Origin: Paenibacillus pectinilyticus
GTDB taxonomy: Bacteria > Bacillota > Bacilli > Paenibacillales > NBRC-103111
DNA: 64,000 nucleotides
Direction of reading: 5' to 3'
Assembly: GCF_001700435.1 (NCBI RefSeq)
Contig: NZ_LYPC01000020.1
Location: forward strand, 61,474 to 125,473
The notes under the pieces were generated by a model. That model was not told the origin of the DNA and did not search any database. It saw only the letters and a program-made list of their open reading frames with translations. The position numbers and the translations under genes are program-made. Below, one piece after another: positions 1 through 7,395 of the stretch. How positions within the stretch are numbered: position 1 is the first letter of the stretch; the number at the start of each line of letters is the position of its first letter.

Positions 1-1
1 G

Positions 2-1123
2 GAGACGATTGCTTCGTTCGTTAACTCGATTCCTACGCGCGGCGGCGGTACACATGAGACCGGCTTCAAGACAGCCTATACGCGTGTCATGAATGAATAT
101 GCCCGTAAAGGGGGCATTCTCAAGGAAAAGGATAAGAACCTCGATGGGACAGATCTTCGCGAAGGTATGATGGTCGTCATCAATATCAAAATGGGTGATG
201 TCGAATTCGTAGGCCAGACGAAGGATCAACTGGGAAGTGCGATTGCACGTAGTGCCGTGGATGCGGTCGTTTCCGATAAAATGACGGTTTTCCTTGAAGA
301 AAACCCGCATATCGCGCAAATGATGCTGAAGAAAGCCGTACAAGCTTCCAGAGCAAGAGAAGCCGCGCGGAAAGCACGCGAAGAGATTCGCAGCGGGAAG
401 AAAGGCAAGAGCGAGAGCTCGAATCTTAATGGGAAGCTGACGCCGGCACAATCCAAAGATTTGCAGCGCAATGAGCTTTTTATCGTGGAAGGGGATTCCG
501 CGGGCGGTTCTGCGAAGCAAGGTCGTGACTCGAAGCACCAAGCGATTTTGCCACTAAAAGGGAAGCCGATGAATCCTGAGAAAGCCAAGCTCCTTGACAT
601 TTTGAAAAATGAAGAGTATAAAGCGATTATCGCGGCAATTGGCGCAGGCGTTGGTTCAGAGTTTGAATCAGAAGAGACGAATTACGGCAAGATTATTATT
701 ATGACGGATGCGGATACCGACGGTGCGCACATTCAAGTTCTCCTGTTGACCTTCTTCTACCGCTATATGAAGCCGCTTATTGATTCAGGCAGAGTCTATA
801 TCGCGCAGCCTCCGCTGTATAAAGTGACGCGCAAAGGTAAAAACGGAGGTCACAAATACGCATGGACGGACGATCAGCTGCAAGTTGTAGTCAAAGAACT
901 CGGCAAAAACACGGAACTTCAACGCTATAAAGGACTAGGTGAGATGAATCCGGATCAACTGTGGGAAACAACCATGAATCCGGAAAGCCGCACGTTGCTT
1001 CAAGTTCAGATTGAAGATGCCGCCAAAGCAGAGCGTCGTGTGACGACATTGATGGGTGATAAAGTAGATCCGCGTAAACGATGGATTATCGAGAATGTTG
1101 ATTTTACCGAATATGTCGAGTAG
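2..1123 (+). CDS. parE: DNA topoisomerase IV subunit B (3' part)
   Basis: The gene enters from the left edge and its frame is open from base 2, so the N-terminal ATPase domain is missing. What remains is the end of the transducer domain (GGGTHETGF motif), the TOPRIM domain (EGDSAGG, then DADTDGAH for metal binding) and the C-terminal GyrB/ParE region (QRYKGLGEMNPDQLW). ParE supplies ATP-driven strand passage in topoisomerase IV, which decatenates daughter chromosomes. parC begins 24 bases downstream on the same strand, which separates this pair from gyrB-gyrA. The fragment shows no frameshift. Confidence 0.96.
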   Translation, partial: ETIASFVNSIPTRGGGTHETGFKTAYTRVMNEYARKGGILKEKDKNLDGTDLREGMMVVINIKMGDVEFVGQTKDQLGSAIARSAVDAVVSDKMTVFLEENPHIAQMMLKKAVQASRAREAARKAREEIRSGKKGKSESSNLNGKLTPAQSKDLQRNELFIVEGDSAGGSAKQGRDSKHQAILPLKGKPMNPEKAKLLDILKNEEYKAIIAAIGAGVGSEFESEETNYGKIIIMTDADTDGAHIQVLLLTFFYRYMKPLIDSGRVYIAQPPLYKVTRKGKNGGHKYAWTDDQLQVVVKELGKNTELQRYKGLGEMNPDQLWETTMNPESRTLLQVQIEDAAKAERRVTTLMGDKVDPRKRWIIENVDFTEYVE

Positions 1124-1147
1124 ATAAAAAAGAGTGGTGACGGGAAG

Positions 1148-3589
1148 TTGAGTATTTTAGAAGAGTTTTTACCAGCCTATCTAGAAGAGATAGTTGGCGA
1201 CCGTTTCGGTCGTTATTCCAAATATATTATTCAAGATCGCGCGATCCCCGACGTAAGGGACGGTCTGAAGCCTGTACAACGCCGTGTGTTGTACGCGATG
1301 TACGATTCAGGTAATACTCCTGATAAACCCTATCGGAAGTCTGCCAAAACCGTTGGAGACGTTATGGGGAACTATCATCCGCATGGTGATGCGTCCATTT
1401 ATGACGGTATGGTTCGTATGGCGCAGCCTTGGAAAATGGGACATACCTTAGTTGACGGACACGGAAACTGGGGCTCGTTAGACGATGATCCGCCAGCAGC
1501 AATGCGTTATACGGAAGCACGGTTATCTGAAATCGCCATGGAATTGCTGCGCGATATCGAGAAACGTACGGTTTTGTTCAAGGATAACTTTGATAATTCA
1601 ACAAAAGAACCAGTCGTATTGCCAGCACGTTACCCGAACCTGCTTGTCAATGGGGTAAGTGGGATCTCAGCAGGCTTTGCAACGGAAATTCCGCCGCACA
1701 ACCTGCGTGAAATTATTGACGCGTGTATGGCGATGATTGATAAACCGGATATCACAGTCGATGAGCTCATGGCGATTGTCAAAGGCCCAGATTTCCCTAC
1801 CTCCGGCATTATCATGGGGGAAGAAGGCATTCGTGATGCATATCGCACAGGAAAAGGCCGTATTCACATTCGTTCCAAAACTGCGATCGAAGAGATGCGC
1901 GGCGGCAGACAACAAATTGTGATTACAGAAATCCCGTATCAAGTCGTCAAATCTCGATTGGTTACTGCGATGGAGAACATCCGTCTGGAGAAGAAGATCG
2001 AGGGTATCGCCGAAGTGCGTGATGAAAGCGGACGAAACGGTCTGCGTATCGTGATCGAACTCAAGAAGGAAGCGGATGCACAAGGAATTTTGGCGTATTT
2101 GCTGAAAAAAACGGATCTGCAAGTGACTTATAACTTCAACATGGTTGCGATTGTGAACAAAGCGCCTCGTCAGCTCGGTATTCGCGAGATTCTGGAAGCT
2201 TATATTGAGCATCAGAAAGAGGTTGTAACGTTCCGTTCGCAATATGAACTGGAGAAAGCCGAAGATCGGGCCCATGTACTAGAAGGCCTCGTGAAAGCTT
2301 TGAACATTTTGGATGAGGTCATCGCGACCATCAAAGCGTCCAAAAACCGTCAAGACGCTCAAAATAATCTCGTAGAGAAGTTTAATTTCTCTGAACGTCA
2401 AGCTGATGCTATTCTCGTCCTGCAATTATACCGTCTAACGAATTTAGAAATAACCACGCTAGAGAAGGAATTGAAGGATGTTGAGAAAACGATTGCGTAC
2501 TTACGCGGGATTCTCGGCAGTTTGAAGAAGCTTTTGGGTGTCATTAAGGATGAAATGGGCGATATCCGTAAGAAATACGGCATCGATCGCCGTTCCGAAA
2601 TCCAAGGTGAAGTGGAAGAGCTAAAAGTAAATCTTGAAGTACTTGTGAACGCCGAAGATGTGCTAGTGACCTTGTCCAACGAAGGCTACTTGAAGCGGAC
2701 AAGCAAGCTTTCCTTTACGCGCTCAGGCGGCGAACTTGAGAATACCGGCATGAAAGAAGGCGATTACCTTCGTTTCTTGCTCGATGTTAACACGATTGAA
2801 AGCCTGCTGATTTTCACGAAGAAGGGGCAATACTACTTATTGCCTGTCCACCAAGTCCCAGAGTACAAGTGGAAAGAGAATGGTACGGCCATTGTGAACG
2901 TCATACCCATCGCCAAGGAAGATCGCATTGTGAGTGTGATTCCGGTGAAAGGCTTTGACGATCCGACAAAATCACTCGTGTTCGTTACACGGAAAGGTCA
3001 AGTCAAACGTACAGAGCTCAAAGAGTACATGACAAACCGCTCGAACGCGATTGTAGCTTGTAAGCTTGGCGAACAAGACGAGGTACTGCGTGTTCATTTG
3101 AGTGACAATACGAAGGAAATTCTGCTTGTCACGAAGCAGGGCATGAGCATACGCTTCCGCGAGGAGGAAGTAAACCCGATGGGCCGTGCGGCCGCAGGTG
3201 TACGCGGCATCCAGCTCAAGGAAGACGATGAAGTCGTGTCAGCTGAGTGGATTTATGGGGATGAAGGGGAAGTACTGGTCATCTCGGACCTCGGGTATGC
3301 GAAGCGATCTCTCGTTGTGGATTATCCAATTCAAGGTCGTGGCGGTAAGGGGATTATTACCTTCGAGTTCAAGGAAGGTAAGCGTGTCAGACCTAACGGA
3401 GCAGCCTTAATTCGGACATTTATTGTGAAAATGGATTATGTGATCACCGCTGTGATGAGCACTGGCGAGAAGCTGCGCTTCTCAACGGAAACGGCTCCGC
3501 TCGAAGATCGTAAAGCACAAGGCAAGTCGCTGATTCCAGTCAGCAAAACAGAATCCATTGTTGAGATTCTGCGTTTTCCTCAATCATAA
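1148..3589 (+). CDS. parC: DNA topoisomerase IV subunit A
   Basis: An 813-residue type IIA topoisomerase A subunit, close to the usual ParC length. The catalytic tyrosine is Tyr121 in AAMRYTEARL and the winged-helix region holds GNYHPHGD. The C-terminal half (about residues 500-813) carries the beta-pinwheel DNA-wrapping repeats. The TTG start is preceded by only a weak site (GGTGACGGGAAG). It breaks and rejoins DNA together with ParE encoded just upstream. In the quinolone-resistance region the residue matching E. coli ParC Ser80 is Ala82 (HGDASIYD), and the position matching Glu84 is Asp86. The 3' end overlaps a small convergent gene by 10 bases. Confidence 0.96.
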   Translation: MSILEEFLPAYLEEIVGDRFGRYSKYIIQDRAIPDVRDGLKPVQRRVLYAMYDSGNTPDKPYRKSAKTVGDVMGNYHPHGDASIYDGMVRMAQPWKMGHTLVDGHGNWGSLDDDPPAAMRYTEARLSEIAMELLRDIEKRTVLFKDNFDNSTKEPVVLPARYPNLLVNGVSGISAGFATEIPPHNLREIIDACMAMIDKPDITVDELMAIVKGPDFPTSGIIMGEEGIRDAYRTGKGRIHIRSKTAIEEMRGGRQQIVITEIPYQVVKSRLVTAMENIRLEKKIEGIAEVRDESGRNGLRIVIELKKEADAQGILAYLLKKTDLQVTYNFNMVAIVNKAPRQLGIREILEAYIEHQKEVVTFRSQYELEKAEDRAHVLEGLVKALNILDEVIATIKASKNRQDAQNNLVEKFNFSERQADAILVLQLYRLTNLEITTLEKELKDVEKTIAYLRGILGSLKKLLGVIKDEMGDIRKKYGIDRRSEIQGEVEELKVNLEVLVNAEDVLVTLSNEGYLKRTSKLSFTRSGGELENTGMKEGDYLRFLLDVNTIESLLIFTKKGQYYLLPVHQVPEYKWKENGTAIVNVIPIAKEDRIVSVIPVKGFDDPTKSLVFVTRKGQVKRTELKEYMTNRSNAIVACKLGEQDEVLRVHLSDNTKEILLVTKQGMSIRFREEEVNPMGRAAAGVRGIQLKEDDEVVSAEWIYGDEGEVLVISDLGYAKRSLVVDYPIQGRGGKGIITFEFKEGKRVRPNGAALIRTFIVKMDYVITAVMSTGEKLRFSTETAPLEDRKAQGKSLIPVSKTESIVEILRFPQS

Positions 3590-3747
3590 CTAATCGTTGG
3601 GGGATCCAGCTTCTCAATTAGCATAAAGGCTATCTCTAATAAGACCCACAGGGGCATCGGTTCGTCTAATCGATCCAGCCACTGTGGGTCTTTTAACATG
3701 CCGGCTTCCAGCGCTTTTTTGCCAAGTTCCATTTTCCATGTTTCCAT
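3580..3747 (-). CDS. small conserved-looking hypothetical protein (55 aa)
   Basis: A short gene on the minus strand. ATG at 3747 lies 8 bases after a perfect AAGGAG (AAGGAGTGATAGGC-ATG) and the frame runs to TGA at 3580-3582. The product starts METWKMELGKKALEAGM, continues with KDPQWLDRLDEPMPLW and has a hydrophobic stretch VLLEIAFMLIEKL. It is acidic-amphipathic, without cysteines or a signal peptide. Function unknown. The strong ribosome site, biased codons and filling of an otherwise empty gap support a real gene. It runs convergently into the last 10 bases of parC and contains the inverted repeat at 3641-3692. Confidence 0.72.
   Translation of the reverse strand: METWKMELGKKALEAGMLKDPQWLDRLDEPMPLWVLLEIAFMLIEKLDPPTISYD
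3641..3692 (+). terminator. possible parC terminator inside the small minus-strand gene
   Basis: An 11-bp perfect inverted repeat, AAGACCCACAG (3641-3651) and CTGTGGGTCTT (3682-3692), is followed by TT on the plus strand. The 30-base loop is long, and the repeat lies in the coding sequence of the small convergent gene, so it could end parC transcription or simply be coincidental. Confidence 0.4.
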
Positions 3748-3932
3748 GCCTATCACTCCTTAGAAGGGCGTTATACCACTGCGATCAGTATATGTAGGGG
3801 ATGGGCGAAATGTTAAAAGAAGTCGATTAGCTTGGCATTCCTCTTACGAGTAGACAAACTGTGAGAAGGCTCGACATGAGCTTTCAGCAATCCTCAGCAT
3901 GTCCATGTAACCTGCGATTTTTGTAAGAAAAT

Positions 3933-3977
3933 ATTAATGGCATTAATCTTTAAACTAGCGAAAAGGCATGCTATACT
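3933..3977 (+). promoter_or_regulatory. marR promoter with palindromic operator
   Basis: A perfect 7-1-7 palindrome, ATTAATG-G-CATTAAT, lies at 3933-3947. It is followed by a weak -35 TTTAAA (3949-3954), a 17-base spacer and a good -10 TATACT (3972-3977). The palindrome touches the -35, the usual place for autorepression by the MarR protein encoded 33 bases downstream. The link to that protein is inferred. Confidence 0.55.
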
Positions 3978-4009
3978 TGATGTAAATAGGCGAAATTGGA
4001 AGCGAGTTG

Positions 4010-4420
4010 ATGAGGATGTATTCCGATGAATTCGGAAAGCTGTGGTTAAAATTATCGAAGGAATTGAAAAATCAAATGGAGGTAGGCTTAGCCCCTACGA
4101 TTACGGAAGGTCAGTTAAATGTGTTGGAACTGCTTCTAGTCCATGAACGTATGAAGCCTTCGGATTTGATCGAATACTTATCCACAACACCCGCTGCCGT
4201 GACAACCTTATTAGACCGGATGGAAAAAGCGGAGTTAATCACGCGTGTGCGTGATGAGAAGGATCGTCGGATCGTCTGGATTCATGTAACGGACAAAGGA
4301 AAAGCGGAATGCGAGAGAGGCCGTGGAATCCGTGAAGAACTTTTGGATTCGTACCTGAATCGCGTTTCCGCTCATAATCAGAAATTGCTTATTTATTTAT
4401 TGGGCAAAGTTGCGAATTAA
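4010..4420 (+). CDS. MarR family transcriptional regulator
   Basis: A 136-residue winged-helix regulator. The recognition region SDLIEYLSTTPAAVTTLLDRMEK and the wing DEKDRRIVWIHVTDKG are characteristic MarR/SlyA features. I chose ATG 4010, 8 bases after GGAAG; TTG 4007 and ATG 4016 are in-frame alternatives. MarR proteins bind as dimers to short palindromes and release on binding small ligands. The palindrome at 3933-3947 suggests autoregulation. No target operon is adjacent in the same direction, and the next genes converge on it, so its other targets are unknown. Confidence 0.88.
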   Translation: MRMYSDEFGKLWLKLSKELKNQMEVGLAPTITEGQLNVLELLLVHERMKPSDLIEYLSTTPAAVTTLLDRMEKAELITRVRDEKDRRIVWIHVTDKGKAECERGRGIREELLDSYLNRVSAHNQKLLIYLLGKVAN

Positions 4421-4453
4421 CCTCTCGCAGCCTGCACGATAGATCCCTCGCTG

Positions 4454-5167
4454 CTATAGCTCGGGGATGGTGAATTCGTTCCACGGGCGCTGCACCGGAG
4501 GCACCGACCGGAAATGCATCTTTTCCTTGAGCACAGGATGCTCAAAGGCAAGAGCCGTGGCCCACAGCGCGAGCTGTTGGCCGGGTTTGTTGACAGCGCT
4601 GCCGTAGCGCTGGTCGCCGTACAGCGTGCAGCCGATGGCTGCCAGCTGCACGCGGATCTGATGCGGCCGCCCGGTATGCAGCTTGATCTGGATCAAGCTG
4701 AGCCCGTCTTGGCTGCCGAGCAGCTTGTAGTCCAGCACCGCCTCCTTGGCGTCTGGCTGGCCTGCCTTGACCACGCTGACGGTATTTGTCCGCGTGTCCT
4801 TCCACAGCCAGTGGCGCAGCGTAGCTGCCGCCTGAGAGGGCTTACCGTGCACGACAGCGACGTAGGTCTTGTCGAGCTGCCTTGTTCTTACCGCGTCCGA
4901 TAGTCGGGACGCGGCTTTTGACGTTTTGGCGAAGACCATGACGCCGCCAACGGGACGATCCAAGCGATGGACAAGCCCAAGGTACACATTGCCGGGCTTG
5001 TTATATCGTTCCTTGATGTCCGCCTTCAAGGCGCTCAGCAAGTCGAGATCACGTGACTCGTCTTCCTGCGTGGGCATGTTGATGGGCTTCTCCACCACAA
5101 GAATGTGGTTGTCTTCGAAGAGAATGGGAATTTGCGATGCCTGATTGCCGTCCTTGAATCCTGCCAC
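4454..5167 (-). CDS. RluA family RNA pseudouridine synthase
   Basis: A 237-residue enzyme with the RluA/RluC active-site motif HRLDRPVGGVMVFAKT, whose Asp is the catalytic residue, and the conserved LHTGRPHQIRVQLA segment. It converts specific uridines of rRNA or tRNA to pseudouridine. There is no S4 RNA-binding domain in front (the protein opens directly at IPILFEDNHILVVEKP), so it belongs to the short RluA class; the target base cannot be read from sequence. It begins 3 bases after the methyltransferase stop, implying co-transcription. Its GC content is visibly higher than that of its neighbours. Confidence 0.9.
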   Translation of the reverse strand: MAGFKDGNQASQIPILFEDNHILVVEKPINMPTQEDESRDLDLLSALKADIKERYNKPGNVYLGLVHRLDRPVGGVMVFAKTSKAASRLSDAVRTRQLDKTYVAVVHGKPSQAAATLRHWLWKDTRTNTVSVVKAGQPDAKEAVLDYKLLGSQDGLSLIQIKLHTGRPHQIRVQLAAIGCTLYGDQRYGSAVNKPGQQLALWATALAFEHPVLKEKMHFRSVPPVQRPWNEFTIPEL

Positions 5168-5170
5168 CGC

Positions 5171-6037
5171 TTACGCCTCCCAGCGCCCTAGAATACCGCA
5201 TGGGAGCATAAGACCGGAATGCGTAATCGGAAGGCCGATTTCACCGCTGGAGATCGTACCGCCATGCTTGGCTTTCATAGCCATCGTCAAAATGTTCTGA
5301 AGTACGGTAGCCGAAATTCCCGTCGTGTAGGAATTAATCAATAGGAACAACGGATTGTCTGTCAGAATCGATTGACACGTCTGGATGAAAGGGAAGAGGT
5401 CATCTTCCAATTTCCATGTTTCACCGTTAGGTCCCCGTCCATACGAAGGCGGATCCATAATGATGGCATCGTACTTGCTGCCGCGGCGCTGTTCTCTTTG
5501 TACGAATTTGAACACATCGTCCGTGATAAAGCGAACTGGTTTGGAGCCCATACCGCTTAGGTGCAAATTTTCCTTCGCCCATTGGACAACCCCTTTGGAA
5601 GCATCCACATGGCACACCTCAGCGCCTGCATGTGCACAAGCAAGGGAAGCGCCGCCTGTATAAGCGAAAAGGTTGAGAACCTTAATCGGGCGACCAGCGC
5701 CTTTGATCTTGTCCATCATCCATTTCCAGTTGACCGCTTGTTCAGGGAACAAACCGGTGTGTTTGAAGCTGGTTGGCTTAATATAGAAGGTCAGCTTCTG
5801 ATCATACGTGATCGTCCAGCGCTCAGGGAGCTCTGCGTTTTGTTGCCATTGACCACCGCCGCTGGAGCTGCGATGATAATGAGCGTCAGCTTGACGCCAA
5901 GCTGGTGTTTCTTTTTCTAAGGGCCAAATAATTTGGGGGTCGGGTCTGCGAAGTACAATTGTACCCCAGCGTTCTAGCTTTTCGCCGCCGCCGGTATCTA
6001 GAAGTTCATAATCGACCCAATCTTTTGCATAAAACAT
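5171..6037 (-). CDS. class I SAM-dependent methyltransferase (RlmI-like, COG1092 type)
   Basis: The Rossmann motif I is VLNLFAYTGGASLACA, the acidic motif II is VDASKGVVQWAKEN, and motif IV is MDPPSYGRG, as in RlmI/RlmK-type 23S rRNA cytosine methyltransferases. The N-terminal PUA domain of RlmI is absent and is replaced by about 80 residues (WGTIVLRRPDPQIIWP). Start choice: ATG 6037 lies 8 bases after AAGGATGG; the earlier in-frame ATG 6049 overlaps that site. It lies upstream of a pseudouridine synthase with a 3-base gap, so both probably modify RNA. The exact substrate is unknown. Confidence 0.85.
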   Translation of the reverse strand: MFYAKDWVDYELLDTGGGEKLERWGTIVLRRPDPQIIWPLEKETPAWRQADAHYHRSSSGGGQWQQNAELPERWTITYDQKLTFYIKPTSFKHTGLFPEQAVNWKWMMDKIKGAGRPIKVLNLFAYTGGASLACAHAGAEVCHVDASKGVVQWAKENLHLSGMGSKPVRFITDDVFKFVQREQRRGSKYDAIIMDPPSYGRGPNGETWKLEDDLFPFIQTCQSILTDNPLFLLINSYTTGISATVLQNILTMAMKAKHGGTISSGEIGLPITHSGLMLPCGILGRWEA

Positions 6038-6091
6038 GCTGTAATCCATCCTTCAACTTGTTTACTTGACTAAACTCTGATTGTACACCAT

Positions 6092-7213
6092 TTATTGACT
6101 TAAATCGATCTTTTCAATCAATCCTGGAAGTTCTTTCTCTGAGAATTGCTGCGACTGTGCCTGTTCAAGCGAAGCACGAAGCGATTCTTTCACCGTATCA
6201 AATGGCTTAACAGAGCGGGATTCTACTTTGATCACGTGATACCCATACTCAGTTTCAACCGGATCGCCCACGACACCAACTTGTTGGGAGATGGCAGCCT
6301 TCTTAAAGCCTTCCACCCATTGACTAACATCGGCGTCTGCATATAATCCGCCATTATCCTTTGAACCCGGATCGTCGGAGTATTGTTTCGCAAGAGCTGC
6401 GAAATCCCCGCCATTTTTCAACTTCGTCTCAACGTCCTTCGCAATGACCAAAGCTTCATCTTTTGTACGAATAGTTTTCCCTTGTGAATCCGTTAATCCG
6501 ATCAAAATATGACGCACAGACGCGATCGTAAAGGCATCCTTATTCGCTGCCAATGTGGCATCATACTGTGCTTTTAGCTGAGCATCTGTGATAGTGGATT
6601 TAATATAATTATTGGCCGTCATGCCGCCAACAAGGTAGTACTGGATATCAGCTTCTGTCGCGTTCACGCCTTTTAAGTCGGACTTAAATTTATCTTCACC
6701 CATTTGCTGTTTCCAGGCTGCGACTTGCTGAGCTGCACTTTTCTTCGCAGCTTCGATATCAGCCTCAGAAGCGCGGCTATAGAGAATACGGTTCGTAATT
6801 AATTGTTTGAGCATACTTGTCTGGTAATCAACATTATCTTTCGACGCTGCATGTGAACTGTTGAAGAGCGCTTGCAGGTTAAAGAAAGCATCAAATTCAC
6901 CTTTCGTTACGGTCCCGCCCTTGTAGGTCGCAACGACATGCGTTGGATTGTTTCCGATCCAGATGGTGCTCGTAGCATCATCCCACTCGACCTTTTTACC
7001 AAGAGAATCGCTCATGAAGCGTAACGGTACATAGGTCGTACCTTCATAAATAAAACCTTTCGCATCCACGGGTGCTTTTTCGACACCATCGAACATGTAC
7101 GTCAGATTACGAAAAGCGACTTCAATTTGATTTCCCGCTGCAAATGCCACAGTTCCGCTAAGCACGGATCCAATTGTTAAACCTACGATGAGTCCTTTGA
7201 CTTTGTCCTTCAT
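6092..7213 (-). CDS. secreted parvulin-type peptidyl-prolyl isomerase with copper-amine-oxidase-like N domain
   Basis: From ATG 7213 (AAGGTGG 10 bases upstream) the product is 373 residues. A signal peptide ends near VAFAAG and has no lipobox Cys. Next comes a copper-amine-oxidase N-terminal-like domain (GTTYVPLRFMSDSLGKKVEW, about residues 30-90), then a SurA_N-like helical part, then a parvulin domain (SVRHILIGL, GGDFAALAKQYSDDPGSKDNGG, YGYHVIKVESR). It likely assists folding of exported proteins outside the membrane. It resembles PrsA in its PPIase part but, unlike PrsA, is not a lipoprotein; the N domain may tether it to the wall. It is divergent from glgB. Confidence 0.87.
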   Translation of the reverse strand: MKDKVKGLIVGLTIGSVLSGTVAFAAGNQIEVAFRNLTYMFDGVEKAPVDAKGFIYEGTTYVPLRFMSDSLGKKVEWDDATSTIWIGNNPTHVVATYKGGTVTKGEFDAFFNLQALFNSSHAASKDNVDYQTSMLKQLITNRILYSRASEADIEAAKKSAAQQVAAWKQQMGEDKFKSDLKGVNATEADIQYYLVGGMTANNYIKSTITDAQLKAQYDATLAANKDAFTIASVRHILIGLTDSQGKTIRTKDEALVIAKDVETKLKNGGDFAALAKQYSDDPGSKDNGGLYADADVSQWVEGFKKAAISQQVGVVGDPVETEYGYHVIKVESRSVKPFDTVKESLRASLEQAQSQQFSEKELPGLIEKIDLSQ

Positions 7214-7395
7214 TATGTTAATTCCACCTTTCGATATCATGTCCTATCAATAATTCACCGAACGTTCTGAGATTTCCTTTTTTTATTCGGTTGGAATTGA
7301 AGGAATTCTTTACCTGTTTGTTGTATTTGTAGAGGTAGAACCGTTATGCAACATTCATCTTAGAGGTAAGACATGTCGAAATAAGGGGGGATAAT

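Noticed and set aside
1667..2275. 202-aa antisense frame inside parC
   Set aside because: Opposite a highly conserved gene; no ribosome site and no recognisable motif.
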